A stretch of DNA of 64,000 bases from Mesorhizobium ciceri WSM4083 (lineage in GTDB: Bacteria; Pseudomonadota; Alphaproteobacteria; Rhizobiales; Rhizobiaceae). A program made the position numbers and the translations under genes. The notes under the pieces were generated by a model. The model saw only the letters and a list, made by a program, of their open reading frames with translations, was not told the origin of the DNA and did no database searches. The stretch lies in the NCBI RefSeq assembly GCF_000519305.1, contig NZ_KI912610.1, positions 186,183-250,182 on the forward strand. The letters run 5' to 3'. Positions within the stretch are counted from its first letter, which is position 1; every line of letters starts with the position of its first letter. Shown here piece by piece: positions 40,902 through 49,884 of this stretch.

Positions 40902-41753
40902 CTAGGCAGCGGGAACCCCCACATTGTCGATCAGCCTGGTCTTACCGAGCCATGCTGCTGCGAGAAGACGCCCTTCGCGGTTTCGACGCCATGGCGCAAG
41001 CGTCAGGCTTTCGCGGGCCCCGACATAGTCGACCTCGCGGAAACCGGCGGCGATGAGGTCGCGGCTGGCCTCTTCGGTTGCGTCGTTCTGGTGGGCGCCT
41101 GCCGCCAGAGCCACTGCCGTTTTGCGCAATATCACGTTGAGCTGGCGGGCGATCTTCAGTTCGGCCTCATCGAGATAGGCGTTGCGTGACGACATGGCGA
41201 GACCATGGGCGTCGCGGATCGTTGGCGCGCCGATGATCTCGACGGGCAGGTCGAGGTCGCGGCAGAGCTGCCTCACCACGCAGAGCTGCTGGTAGTCCTT
41301 CTCGCCGAAGACCGCACAGTCGGGCGTTGCCTGCAGGAGGAGCTTTGCCACCACGGTGGCGACGCCGTCGAAAAAGGTCGGCCGAAAGTCCGATTCGAGC
41401 CCACCGGAGGGGCCGCCGACCGAGATTTTCGTGGCGAAGCCGGCTGGATACATCTCGCCAACCGTCGGTGTGAAGGCAAGATCGGCCTTTGCCGCGCCGA
41501 GCCGGTCGAGATCGCGGGCGAGTTGGCGCGGGTACTTGTCGAGGTCTTCGCTCGGCGCGAACTGGGTCGGGTTGACAAAGATCGACACGACGCAGCGCTC
41601 GGCTTTTTCGAGTGCGATCCTAACCAGCGAGATGTGCCCGTCATGCAAAGCGCCCATGGTCGGCACCATGGCGACACGAAGGCCGTCGCGCCGCCAGTCC
41701 CGGACTTGCGCGCGAAGTTCGGCAACGCTGTCGACGATCACGGGTTGGCTCAT
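40902..41753 (-). CDS. panC: Pantoate-beta-alanine ligase
   Basis: The 283-aa enzyme condenses pantoate with beta-alanine using ATP to make pantothenate. It has the nucleotidyl-transferase HxGH-type motif in PTMGALHDGHISLVRIA, and VFGEKDYQQLCVVRQ and GLAMSSRNAYLDE, the KMSKS-equivalent region. It overlaps panB by 4 nt, so the two are translated together. Confidence 0.96.
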   Translation of the reverse strand: MSQPVIVDSVAELRAQVRDWRRDGLRVAMVPTMGALHDGHISLVRIALEKAERCVVSIFVNPTQFAPSEDLDKYPRQLARDLDRLGAAKADLAFTPTVGEMYPAGFATKISVGGPSGGLESDFRPTFFDGVATVVAKLLLQATPDCAVFGEKDYQQLCVVRQLCRDLDLPVEIIGAPTIRDAHGLAMSSRNAYLDEAELKIARQLNVILRKTAVALAAGAHQNDATEEASRDLIAAGFREVDYVGARESLTLAPWRRNREGRLLAAAWLGKTRLIDNVGVPAA

Positions 41754-42592
41754 GCATCATCCCTGCTGTTTGTCGCCGAAAAGACATGGCCGGGGCCCGG
41801 GAATGTCCGGTTTCGCACCTCGGCTGCATAGGTTTCCGCGGCCTGCGAGATCACGCTGCGCAGATCGGCGTATTCCTTGACGAATTTCGGCACGCGATCG
41901 ACAGTCAGCCCGACCATGTCGTCGATGACCAGGATCTGGCCGTCGCAGTCGCCGCTGGCACCGATGCCGATGGTTGGAATGGCGAGGCGGCGGCTGATAT
42001 CGGCGGCGACCCTCTCGACCGTGCCTTCGATGACCACCGAGAAAGCGCCGGCATTCTCGACGGCGAGAGCATCGCGAAGCAATGCCGCAACAGCCTCCTC
42101 GGTGCGGCCCTTGATCTTGTAGCCGCCGTCCTTCTCGACCGATTGCGGCTGCAGGCCGATATGTCCCATCACCGGAATGCCGGCGGCGACGATGGCCTCG
42201 ATCTGGCTGGTCATGTCGAGGCCGCCTTCGAGCTTCACCGCCTGGCAGCCGGTTTCGTCGACGACCCGCCGCGCCGAGGCCACGGCAAGTGCTGCCGAAA
42301 CCTCATAGCTGCCGGCCGGCAGGTCGACGACGACGCAGGCACTGGCCGAACCGCGCATCACGGCTTGCCCATGTGCGATCATCATCTCCAGCGAGGCACC
42401 CAGCGTCGTCTTGTGGCCATGCAGGACCATGGCGACACTGTCGCCGACCAGAAGCAGGTCGACATGGTGATCGAGCAGACGGGCGATGGGATAGGTATAG
42501 GCGGTCAGGCAAACGATCGGCGTGCCGCCCTTACGGTGGCGAATCGCCTCGGCGCTGATGCGAATGTCGGTGGTCGGCAATTCCGTGGCCAA
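41750..42592 (-). CDS. panB: 3-methyl-2-oxobutanoate hydroxymethyltransferase
   Basis: The 280-aa TIM-barrel enzyme makes ketopantoate from 2-oxoisovalerate and methylene-THF. Signatures are VCLTAYTYPIARLLD, LVGDSVAMVLHGHKTTL, VVVDLPAGSYEVS, AVKLEGG and GHIGLQPQSV. It is the first gene of a panB-panC operon. A perfect 8-bp hairpin GCCTTGCC/GGCAAGGC at 42755-42773 lies 160 bp upstream of its start; its role is unknown. Confidence 0.96.
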   Translation of the reverse strand: MATELPTTDIRISAEAIRHRKGGTPIVCLTAYTYPIARLLDHHVDLLLVGDSVAMVLHGHKTTLGASLEMMIAHGQAVMRGSASACVVVDLPAGSYEVSAALAVASARRVVDETGCQAVKLEGGLDMTSQIEAIVAAGIPVMGHIGLQPQSVEKDGGYKIKGRTEEAVAALLRDALAVENAGAFSVVIEGTVERVAADISRRLAIPTIGIGASGDCDGQILVIDDMVGLTVDRVPKFVKEYADLRSVISQAAETYAAEVRNRTFPGPGHVFSATNSRDDA

Positions 42593-42821
42593 TCGTCACC
42601 TCCCTCGGCCTCAAGCCGGGCTGGATGCAGGCATGGGCGCGCTGAGCTTTAGAAATACCGCAAAGGCTTGGCAAGCGTGGATGCAGCGACCTGGGGGGAT
42701 CACAGGCTTGTGTCGGGTTTCCGGCAAGCCATTTGCGCGCACGCCATGGCAAAAGCCTTGCCTTCGGCAAGGCCTGACGCCATAAGCAGGAAACGGGCGC
42801 TGCCGGCGCGAGGGTTTTGAA

Positions 42822-43220
42822 ATGAAGACTTTCCTTACGCAGTTTTTCACCTGGTGGAACAGCCAGACGATAGGAACCCGCCTGCACACGTGGCGGTATG
42901 GCAAGAAGGTCGGCCAGGACGAAACGGGTAACGTCTACTACGAAGGCGGCATCGATTCGGAAGGCCGCACGCGCCGCTGGGTCATCTACCGCAATTATTC
43001 GGAAGCTTCGGCGATACCGCCCGGCTGGCACGGCTGGATGCACCACCGCGTCGACGTCGCGCCGTCCAGCGAGGACTACAAGCCGCGCGACTGGCAGAAG
43101 CCGCATCAGCCCAACCTGACCGGCAGCCCGGCGGCCTATCGTCCGAAGGGCTCGGTGCTGACCAATCAGCACCGCCCGCAGGTCACCGGCGACTACGATG
43201 CCTGGACACCCGGGTCGTAG
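42822..43220 (+). CDS. NADH:ubiquinone oxidoreductase accessory subunit NDUFA12
   Basis: The 132-aa protein reads GTRLHTWRYGKKVGQDETGNVYYE, then RRWVIYRNYSEASAIPPGWHGWMHHRVD and the proline-rich tail WQKPHQPNLTGSPAAYRPKG. This is the NDUFA12/B17.2 subunit that alphaproteobacteria share with mitochondrial complex I. It lies outside any nuo cluster, which is normal for this subunit, and precedes the DUF2155 gene as in related genomes. Confidence 0.95.
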   Translation: MKTFLTQFFTWWNSQTIGTRLHTWRYGKKVGQDETGNVYYEGGIDSEGRTRRWVIYRNYSEASAIPPGWHGWMHHRVDVAPSSEDYKPRDWQKPHQPNLTGSPAAYRPKGSVLTNQHRPQVTGDYDAWTPGS

Positions 43221-43343
43221 CGACAGGGTGCAAGCCGGTCCTTTATCGCCACAATTGGTGTTTAGCTGCTTGCTGATCAGAAAACGGCGACTAGCCTTGG
43301 CGATCGACAGAATCACCCGGGCGCGAACCACCGGTATCTTTGC

Positions 43344-43934
43344 ATGAGCTTTTCCTACTCTATATCGGCCAGTCTGGCGCTAGCCGCCGGTCTTGCCGTC
43401 AGCACCGTGGCCTTCGCCGCTTCGCCTGAGCCCGCGGCACCCGCGCCGGCGCCGCCTGCGGGAGCGGACCGGGTCACCAATGCCGTTGCCGAGTTTGCCG
43501 GTATCGACAAAATCACCGGCCGCATCATCACCTTCGATGTCTATATCGACGAGACGGTGCAGTTCGGCGCTTTGCAGGTGACGCCGCGCGTCTGCTATTC
43601 GCGGCCACAGACCGAAGAGCCGAAGACAGATTCCTTCGTCGAGGTCGACGAGATCACGCTGGACCGCAAGATCCGCCGCATCTTCACCGGCTGGATGTTT
43701 GCCGAAAGCCCCGGCCTCAATGCCGTCGAGCATGCCGTCTACGACGTCTGGCTGAAGGCTTGCAAGCAGAAGTCGGATGTGCCGGCGCCCGATGGCGCCA
43801 AGGCAGACTCGACCAAAGCCGAGGCGCCCAAGCCCGCCGCGGCCAAACCGAAAGCCGCGACTGCTCCGGACGTGACAGAGCCAGATGTGACGGAGCCGGA
43901 CGCTTCGGAACCCGATACGACCAACACCAACTGA
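43344..43934 (+). CDS. DUF2155 domain secreted protein
   Basis: The 196-aa protein has a signal peptide (LALAAGLAVSTVAFAA), a proline/alanine linker, then the DUF2155 domain: AEFAGIDKITGRIITFDVYIDETVQFGALQVTPRVCYSRPQTEEPKTDSFVEVDE and FTGWMFAESPGLNAVEHAVYDVWLKAC with two cysteines. The tail is a low-complexity run of lysine/alanine then acidic TEPDVTEPDASEPD. Function unknown; likely periplasmic or envelope associated. Confidence 0.9.
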   Translation: MSFSYSISASLALAAGLAVSTVAFAASPEPAAPAPAPPAGADRVTNAVAEFAGIDKITGRIITFDVYIDETVQFGALQVTPRVCYSRPQTEEPKTDSFVEVDEITLDRKIRRIFTGWMFAESPGLNAVEHAVYDVWLKACKQKSDVPAPDGAKADSTKAEAPKPAAAKPKAATAPDVTEPDVTEPDASEPDTTNTN

Positions 43935-44009
43935 TCCTCCGGAACCGTCCTTGCCACCATACGTTGGAGCACGGATGAGCGCGCATTTATGCGCAGGGAG
44001 GATCTTCCG

Positions 44010-44396
44010 ATGTCAGACAGCAAGCGGATCACGGCCGGCAAGGCAGAGTTGCTGGAACTTGAAAAGGGATTCTGGACGGGCGACGCGGCCTACTATGCGG
44101 CCAATGTCGACACCGAATGCCTGGTGGCGTTTCCGCAGATGGCACAGGCGATGGACAATGCGGATCTCGCCAAGACCGCAGCCAAGCCCAACCGCTGGCG
44201 CGACCTGCAGATAGATCTCAAGGGCATTATCGAGCCGGGCAGCGACATCATCATGCTGACCTACGAGGCACGTGCGACGCGGGAGAACGGCGAGGCTTAT
44301 GCCGCGCTGGTCAGCAGCGGCTATGTCCATCGCGTCAACGGCTGGAAGATGATGTTCCATTCGCAGACGCCGTTGGAAGCCGCCACCGGGAAGTAG
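44010..44396 (+). CDS. NTF2-like / DUF4440-type protein
   Basis: The 128-aa protein has the cone-shaped NTF2-like pattern: ELEKGFWTGDAAYYAANVDTECLVAFPQMAQAM, WRDLQIDLKGIIEPGSDIIMLTYEARA and YAALVSSGYVHRVNGWKMMFHSQTPL. No catalytic assignment is possible. The ATG at 44010 has AGGGAGGA upstream; the frame's earlier ATG (43989) does not. Confidence 0.85.
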   Translation: MSDSKRITAGKAELLELEKGFWTGDAAYYAANVDTECLVAFPQMAQAMDNADLAKTAAKPNRWRDLQIDLKGIIEPGSDIIMLTYEARATRENGEAYAALVSSGYVHRVNGWKMMFHSQTPLEAATGK

Positions 44397-44426
44397 GCTC
44401 AATCCTCAGGAATAGAATTGGGGGCG

Positions 44427-45044
44427 TCAGGGATAGAACACGGCCTCGCCCTTCAACGCATCGGCGAGCATCTTCTCATACTTGCCGCGCGGCACGTCGA
44501 CCGCGCCGAACCGCTTGAGGTGCTCGGTGGTGAACTGCGTATCAAGCAGAGCAAAGCCGCGCGCCTTCAAGCGCTCGACGAGGTGGAAGAGGCAGGTCTT
44601 GGAGGCGTCCGTCTCCCTGGCGAACATGCTCTCGCCAAAAAACACCCGGCCGAGCGACACGCCATAGAGGCCGCCGACCAGCCGGTCCTCGCGCCACGCT
44701 TCGACCGAATGACAATGACCTATCCGATGCAACTCGACATAGGCTTCGCGGATCGGCGCATTGATCCAGGTCGAGCGCCGCTCCACCCGCTTTTCTGCGC
44801 AGCCGTCGATCGTGGCTTCGAAATCGAAATCGAAACGAATGTCGAAGGGGTTCTTCCTGATCGTTTTCCTGAGGCTTTTCGGTGCGTGAAAACCATCGAG
44901 CGGAATGATGCCGCGCGTCTCTGGCCGCACCCAGAACACCTCCGGGTCGCCGGCACTTTCTGCCATCGGGAAGACGCCCGAGGCGTAGGCCTTGAGCAGC
45001 AGGTCGGTGGGGATGCGATAGCCGGGCGCGTAGGGGCGGGTCAT
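44427..45044 (-). CDS. aat: Leucyl/phenylalanyl-tRNA-protein transferase
   Basis: The 205-aa enzyme adds Leu or Phe to N-terminal Arg or Lys of proteins for N-end-rule degradation. Motifs: AYASGVFPMAESAGDPEVFWVRPETRGIIPLD, TWINAPIREAYVELHRIGHCHSVEAW, LVGGLYGVSLGRVFFGESMF and LLDTQFTTEHLKRFGA. It sits 12 nt after accC and closes the minus-strand operon. Confidence 0.96.
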   Translation of the reverse strand: MTRPYAPGYRIPTDLLLKAYASGVFPMAESAGDPEVFWVRPETRGIIPLDGFHAPKSLRKTIRKNPFDIRFDFDFEATIDGCAEKRVERRSTWINAPIREAYVELHRIGHCHSVEAWREDRLVGGLYGVSLGRVFFGESMFARETDASKTCLFHLVERLKARGFALLDTQFTTEHLKRFGAVDVPRGKYEKMLADALKGEAVFYP

Positions 45045-45056
45045 CGCGTCTCCGCG

Positions 45057-46400
45057 CTACTCTTCCTTGGCCAGATATTTTTCCAGCCAGTGGATATCGT
45101 AGTCGCCATTGGCGATGTCGGCATTGCCGACGAGATCGCGAAACAGCGGCAACGTCGTCTTGATGCCGTCGACGACGAACTCGTCCAGCGCCCGGCGCAG
45201 CCGCATCATGCACTCGACGCGGTTGCGCCCATGCACGATCAGCTTGCCGATCAGGCTGTCGTAATAGGGTGGGATCTTGTAGCCGGAATAGACGCCGGAA
45301 TCGACGCGGATGCCGAGACCACCCGGTGTGTGGAAATGGGTGATCGTGCCGGGCGAAGGCGTGAAGGTACGCGGATCCTCGGCGTTGATGCGGCATTCGA
45401 TGGCGTGGCCGTTGAACTTGATGTCCTCCTGCTTCACCGAGAGGCCGCCGCCGGAGGCGACGCGGATCTGCTCGTGCACGAGGTCGATGCCGGTGATCGC
45501 TTCCGTCACCGGATGCTCGACCTGCAGGCGCGTGTTCATCTCGATGAAGTAGAACTCGCCATTCTCGTAGAGGAACTCGATCGTGCCGGCGCCGGAATAG
45601 CCGAGGTCGGCGATCGCCTTGGCGCAGATGCCGCCGATACGGGCGCGCTCTTCGGCATTGAGGGCGGGCGAGGGCGCCTCTTCCCAGACCTTCTGGTGGC
45701 GGCGCTGCAAGGAACAGTCGCGCTCGCCGAAATGCACGCCGCGGCCAAAACCGTCGCCGAACACCTGGACTTCGATATGGCGCGGCTTTTCCAGGTATTT
45801 CTCGATATAGACGGCATCGTCGCCGAAGGCCGCACCGGCTTCCGTGCTTGCTGTCTGCAGTGCGATCTCCAGGTCAGCCTCGGTGAGGGCGACCTTCATA
45901 CCGCGCCCGCCACCGCCTGCCGATGCCTTGATGATCACGGGATAGCCGATCTCGGCGGCAATGCGCCTGGCTTCCTTCTGATCGGTGACGGCGCCGTCCG
46001 AACCGGGCACAACCGGAATACCGAGGCGCTTGGCGGTTCGCTTGGCCTCGATCTTGTCGCCCATGATGCGGATATGGTCGCCGGACGGACCGATGAAGGT
46101 GATGTTGTGCGCGGCCAGTATGTCGGCGAACTTGGCGTTCTCCGACAGGAAGCCGTAGCCCGGATGCACGGCGTCGGCGCCGGTGATTTCGCAGGCCGCA
46201 ACGATCTGATGGATGTTGAGATAGCTGTCGCGCGATGGCGGCGGACCGATGCAGACGCTCTCGTCCGCGAGCCGCACATGCATGGCGTCGGCATCGGCGG
46301 TCGAATGCACCACCACCGTCTGGATGCCGAGTTCCTTGCAGGCGCGCAGCACCCGGAGGGCGATTTCGCCGCGATTGGCGATGAGGATCTTCTGAAACAT
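45057..46400 (-). CDS. accC: Acetyl-CoA carboxylase biotin carboxylase subunit
   Basis: The 447-aa ATP-grasp enzyme carboxylates biotin on AccB for malonyl-CoA synthesis. It has the biotin carboxylase start MFQKILIANRGEIALRVLRACKELGI, HPGYGFLSENAKFA, the glycine-rich lid SAGGGGRGMK and the catalytic EMNTRLQVEHPVTE. It is 10 nt downstream of accB. Confidence 0.97.
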   Translation of the reverse strand: MFQKILIANRGEIALRVLRACKELGIQTVVVHSTADADAMHVRLADESVCIGPPPSRDSYLNIHQIVAACEITGADAVHPGYGFLSENAKFADILAAHNITFIGPSGDHIRIMGDKIEAKRTAKRLGIPVVPGSDGAVTDQKEARRIAAEIGYPVIIKASAGGGGRGMKVALTEADLEIALQTASTEAGAAFGDDAVYIEKYLEKPRHIEVQVFGDGFGRGVHFGERDCSLQRRHQKVWEEAPSPALNAEERARIGGICAKAIADLGYSGAGTIEFLYENGEFYFIEMNTRLQVEHPVTEAITGIDLVHEQIRVASGGGLSVKQEDIKFNGHAIECRINAEDPRTFTPSPGTITHFHTPGGLGIRVDSGVYSGYKIPPYYDSLIGKLIVHGRNRVECMMRLRRALDEFVVDGIKTTLPLFRDLVGNADIANGDYDIHWLEKYLAKEE

Positions 46401-46410
46401 CAGGCCCGCT

Positions 46411-46869
46411 CTACTCGATCACGACGAGCGGCATGCCATATTCGACCGGCTGCGAATCCTCGAAAAGGATCGCGGTCACCGTGCCGGCGCGTGGCGAGGG
46501 GATCTGGTTCATCGTCTTCATTGCTTCGATGATCAGCAGCGTCTGGCCTTCCTTGACCTTCTGGCCGACTTCGATGAATGCCTTGGCGTCCGGCGACGGC
46601 GCCAGGTAGGCCGTGCCGACCATCGGTGAGGTGACCGCATTCTTGGAAAGGTCCGCCACCACAGGCACGGCAACGGCGGCAGCCTGCGCTGCTGCCGGCG
46701 CATAGGCCGGTTGCGGCGCCGCGATCGCATGAACGGCCGGCGCCTGCCGCGAGACGCGCACCTTCAGGTCGCCCAGTTCAACCTCGATCTCGGTGAGGTT
46801 GGTGTCGTTCAGGATGCCCGCCAGATCGCGGATCAGTTGCTGGTCAACACCGGTCTTCTTTATCGACAT
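46411..46869 (-). CDS. accB: Acetyl-CoA carboxylase biotin carboxyl carrier protein
   Basis: The 152-aa protein has an N-terminal dimerisation part, a proline/alanine-rich linker (PAVHAIAAPQPAYAPAAAQAA), and the C-terminal biotinyl domain with the acceptor lysine in IEAMKTMNQIPSP. The start at 46869 has AGAAGG upstream. Located 26 nt after aroQ and directly before accC, the usual order. Confidence 0.96.
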   Translation of the reverse strand: MSIKKTGVDQQLIRDLAGILNDTNLTEIEVELGDLKVRVSRQAPAVHAIAAPQPAYAPAAAQAAAVAVPVVADLSKNAVTSPMVGTAYLAPSPDAKAFIEVGQKVKEGQTLLIIEAMKTMNQIPSPRAGTVTAILFEDSQPVEYGMPLVVIE

Positions 46870-46895
46870 TTTCGAGCCTTCTGTTTGTTGGCCGG

Positions 46896-47330
46896 TCATA
46901 GGCGTGCAGCCAGCGCCTGTAGCGCCAGCGTATAGCCGAGCGGCCCAAAGCCACAGATCATGCCGACGGCGACCGGCGCGACCATGGAGACGTGGCGGAA
47001 TGGTTCCCGCGCATGGATGTTGGAAAGATGAACTTCGGCCACCGGCAGCGGTGCGACGGCGCGGATGGCGTCGTGGATGGCAATCGAGGTGTGGCTGTAG
47101 GCGCCCGGATTGATGACGATGCCGACAGCCTTGTCGCCAGCTTCCTGAATCCAGTCGACAAGGTCGCCCTCATGGTTCGACTGGCGGAAATCGATCTCGA
47201 ACCCCAGCGCCGTGCCTGCCTGCTTGCAGTCGTCGGCGATCGCGGCAAGCGTCTTGCCGCCATAGATGCCCGGCTCGCGCTTGCCGAGCGCGTTGAGATT
47301 GGGACCGTTCAGGACGAAAACCGTTTTCAA
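46896..47330 (-). CDS. aroQ: Type II 3-dehydroquinate dehydratase
   Basis: The 144-aa enzyme dehydrates 3-dehydroquinate in the shikimate pathway. It has FVLNGPNLNALGKREPGIYG (catalytic Tyr), INPGAYSHTSIAIHDA and VHLSNIHAREPFRH. The start is TTG at 47330, with GGGAAAGG about 8 nt upstream. It precedes accB in many alphaproteobacteria, as here. Confidence 0.95.
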   Translation of the reverse strand: MKTVFVLNGPNLNALGKREPGIYGGKTLAAIADDCKQAGTALGFEIDFRQSNHEGDLVDWIQEAGDKAVGIVINPGAYSHTSIAIHDAIRAVAPLPVAEVHLSNIHAREPFRHVSMVAPVAVGMICGFGPLGYTLALQALAARL

Positions 47331-47479
47331 AAAAGCCGACCTTTCCCGGCGCCGTCATCAAGCCGGCGCGCTGGGCCCTCTATAATGGGCATAGCCGCCC
47401 GCGGAAAGAGCGCAAGTGCGTTCTTTCACTGTCCACAACAGGCGGAAATGTGCCCGTGAGAAATAGCTGGCGAGCAAGA

Positions 47480-48283
47480 TCAGAGTGCGGCTTTCGCCGC
47501 CTCGATCTTTTCAGCCAGGACTTCCTGCCCGAGCGCCCCGAACACCACCTCGTTGCCGACGACATAGGACGGGGTTCCGGTGATCGCCAGCTTGTTGGCA
47601 AGATCGTAGGTTTTGGCGAGGGCCTCGTTGATTGTCGGGTCCTTCATCTTCTCGCGCAGCGCCGCTTCGTCGGCGCCGAGCGACAGCGCGACCTTCATGG
47701 CCGCCGCCTCGGTGGCGCGTCCCTGGCCGCCGAGCAACGCATTGTGGAACTCGCCGTACTTTTCCGGGTGCATCAGGTGGAAGGCCATCGAGACCACGCT
47801 CGCCTTCTGTGAATCCGGTCCCAGGATGGGGAATTCCTTGAGCACGAAACGCAGGTCCGGATCGGTCTTGGTCAGCGCCTGCATGTCGTCGATGGCGCGT
47901 TTGCAGAAGCCGCAATTGTAGTCGTAGAACTCGACGATGGTGACCTTGCCGTTCGGATTGCCGACGACGCCGTCGAAAGCGGAGTTGAAGATCTGGTCCT
48001 TGGCATCCTTGATCACGCCGAGATGAGCGATGCGCTGCTCTTCCTTCTGCTTGGCCTCAAGCGCATCCTGGACCTCCAGGAGGACTTCCGGGTTTTTCAA
48101 CAAATAGTCGCGGATGATGCCTTCGACTTCGGTGCGGTCGATCTTGGTATCGGCCGCCGCCGTCTCGACCGGCTGCGCGGTACCGGCCTTGGCGATCTGC
48201 GTGTTTCCGGCAACGAATCCGAAAGCCAGCATGGCCAGGGCGACCGCAACCCCCGTGGTGCCCAGCAGCAGTGCCTTTTTCAT
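47480..48283 (-). CDS. DsbA/ScsC-like periplasmic thiol oxidoreductase
   Basis: The 267-aa protein has a signal-like N-terminus (KKALLLGTTGVAVALAMLAFGFVAG), then an N-terminal helical segment (RTEVEGIIRDYLLKNPEVLLEVQDALEAKQ) like the ScsC oligomerisation domain. The thioredoxin fold has the active site YDYNCGFCKRA (CxxC = CGFC) and the conserved cis-proline in ITGTPSYVVG. It should act on disulfides in the envelope; whether it oxidises or isomerises is not clear, but the N-terminal domain suggests oligomers with isomerase ability. Encoded 61 nt after the M48 protease. Confidence 0.92.
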   Translation of the reverse strand: MKKALLLGTTGVAVALAMLAFGFVAGNTQIAKAGTAQPVETAAADTKIDRTEVEGIIRDYLLKNPEVLLEVQDALEAKQKEEQRIAHLGVIKDAKDQIFNSAFDGVVGNPNGKVTIVEFYDYNCGFCKRAIDDMQALTKTDPDLRFVLKEFPILGPDSQKASVVSMAFHLMHPEKYGEFHNALLGGQGRATEAAAMKVALSLGADEAALREKMKDPTINEALAKTYDLANKLAITGTPSYVVGNEVVFGALGQEVLAEKIEAAKAAL

Positions 48284-48344
48284 CGTTCCTGTTCCTTCTA
48301 CCTGTTTTCCGGTCTGGCTATGTCGTGGCGCGCGGCCGGAAGGT

Positions 48345-49739
48345 TCACTTGATCTTGGTTGACGGCCTGTAGTTTATGATATCCTGGGCGCGAAGCCAGC
48401 GCGGCTCGCCGCGTTTCATCTGCTGCTGCGCCCGCATGGCGAAAATCTTCGCATCCTTGTAGTTGCCGGAATAGAAATGGCTTTCGGCGGTGGCAAGTTC
48501 CGCGCCAGGTATGTCACCCAACTCGCCATAGGCCTGTGCCAGATAGCGATATCCGGCTGAATTTTCCTTGTCGCGACCGAGGCCATTGTTGATCTGCACG
48601 ACGGCTTTTTTGAGGGAGTCGGGCGTGCCGACGGCCATCAGTGCCTGGCCCACGGACACCGGCAGCAGACCGGACCGAGCCGAATCGAGGCTGGCTGCCT
48701 TGGCATAGGCGTCCGCAGCCTCCTTGGGTTTGTTTGCCTTCATCAGGATGTCGCCGCGCAGTTCCTGGAAGTAGGCATTCTTCGGCTGCGCCTTGATCAG
48801 TGCATTGGTCTTGGCGAGAGCGGCGGCGATGTTGCCGAACAGATAGGTCGACTGGGCGTCGCCGTACTGCGCGGCGAGGGTTCCTTGCATCTTTCGCATC
48901 AGCCGCGACGCGGCCGCCTGGCCTTCCATGTAGACGGCGATCTTCACCCGCATCATGTCATGGCGCTGCTGCAGCGCGGGCGGGTCCGGCCTGTCGACAT
49001 TGGGGTCCTGTTTCACCAGCACTTCGAGATTGGCGATGCGGTCCTGCGGCATCGGATGGCTGATCCGATACGGATCGACCTGGGCGCCCGAAAGCGACAG
49101 TGCGGTCTGGAAGCGGCGGAATGTCTTCAGCATGCCCATGCCGGACTGGCCGGTGGCGTTGAGATAGGTGATCGCCGAGCGGTCGGCCGTCATCTCCTCG
49201 GTGCGCTGATAGGCGAGGATGCTGCGCTGTGCCATCTCGCCGCCGCCAGCGGCCACGCCCATGCCAGCGCCGGCGAGACCGCGGCTGCTGGTTGTGGCAC
49301 CGGCGACAATGGCGCCGGCGCCAAGCAATGTCGCGATGATGGCCATCGTCTTGGCTCGTTCGAGCTGGTCGCGCAGCTTCTGCTGGTGGCCGCCGGCGAT
49401 ATGACCGGCTTCGTGCGCGATGACGCCGATGATCTCGTTGGGCGTTTCAGCCGTCATCAGCGCGCCGGTGTTGATGAACAGCCGGCGCCCGGTGACGAAG
49501 GCGTTGAAACTCTGGTCGTTGACCAGAACGATGTCGATGCCGTCATTCGCCAGGCCGGCCGCCCTGAAGATCGGCCGCGCGTAATCGCGCACCAGCGCCT
49601 CGATCTCGGCGTCGCGCACCACCGGCACGTTCTGGGCGAAGGCACTGACCGAACTCGCCATTGCAACGGCAACGCCAAGCGAGAGCGTCGCGAAGACGCG
49701 CGCTGCCTGGGCAATCGTCGATCTGGGTCGGCTCAACAT
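48345..49739 (-). CDS. M48 family metalloprotease with TPR repeats (BepA-like)
   Basis: The 464-aa protein has a signal peptide (ATLSLGVAVAMASSVSAFAQ). The M48 zinc motif is IGVIAHEAGHIAGGH, with the third ligand in RTEEMTADRSAITYL. The C-terminal half consists of TPR helices (YFQELRGDILMKANKPKEAADAYAKAASLD). The layout matches BepA/YfgC proteases, which work with the BAM complex on outer membrane protein folding. Its placement before a DsbA-like gene fits an envelope quality-control role. Confidence 0.93.
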   Translation of the reverse strand: MLSRPRSTIAQAARVFATLSLGVAVAMASSVSAFAQNVPVVRDAEIEALVRDYARPIFRAAGLANDGIDIVLVNDQSFNAFVTGRRLFINTGALMTAETPNEIIGVIAHEAGHIAGGHQQKLRDQLERAKTMAIIATLLGAGAIVAGATTSSRGLAGAGMGVAAGGGEMAQRSILAYQRTEEMTADRSAITYLNATGQSGMGMLKTFRRFQTALSLSGAQVDPYRISHPMPQDRIANLEVLVKQDPNVDRPDPPALQQRHDMMRVKIAVYMEGQAAASRLMRKMQGTLAAQYGDAQSTYLFGNIAAALAKTNALIKAQPKNAYFQELRGDILMKANKPKEAADAYAKAASLDSARSGLLPVSVGQALMAVGTPDSLKKAVVQINNGLGRDKENSAGYRYLAQAYGELGDIPGAELATAESHFYSGNYKDAKIFAMRAQQQMKRGEPRWLRAQDIINYRPSTKIK

Positions 49740-49884
49740 GATGGCTCCACTGGTAGACGAGCGGGCGAAAGATGAAAAGTCGGCGCCGGAAACTTCCTCA
49801 ACTTGTGATCCTCACATCAATCGGGCATTTGTGCGGCACATGCGCCAGTGCCTGGCGCCGTCAGTCATCGGGAATACTGGTTAA

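Noticed and set aside
42755..42773. Perfect hairpin GCCTTGCC/GGCAAGGC upstream of panB as a riboswitch
   Set aside because: A single 8-bp stem followed by TTTT on the minus strand is not enough; no conserved riboswitch core was seen.
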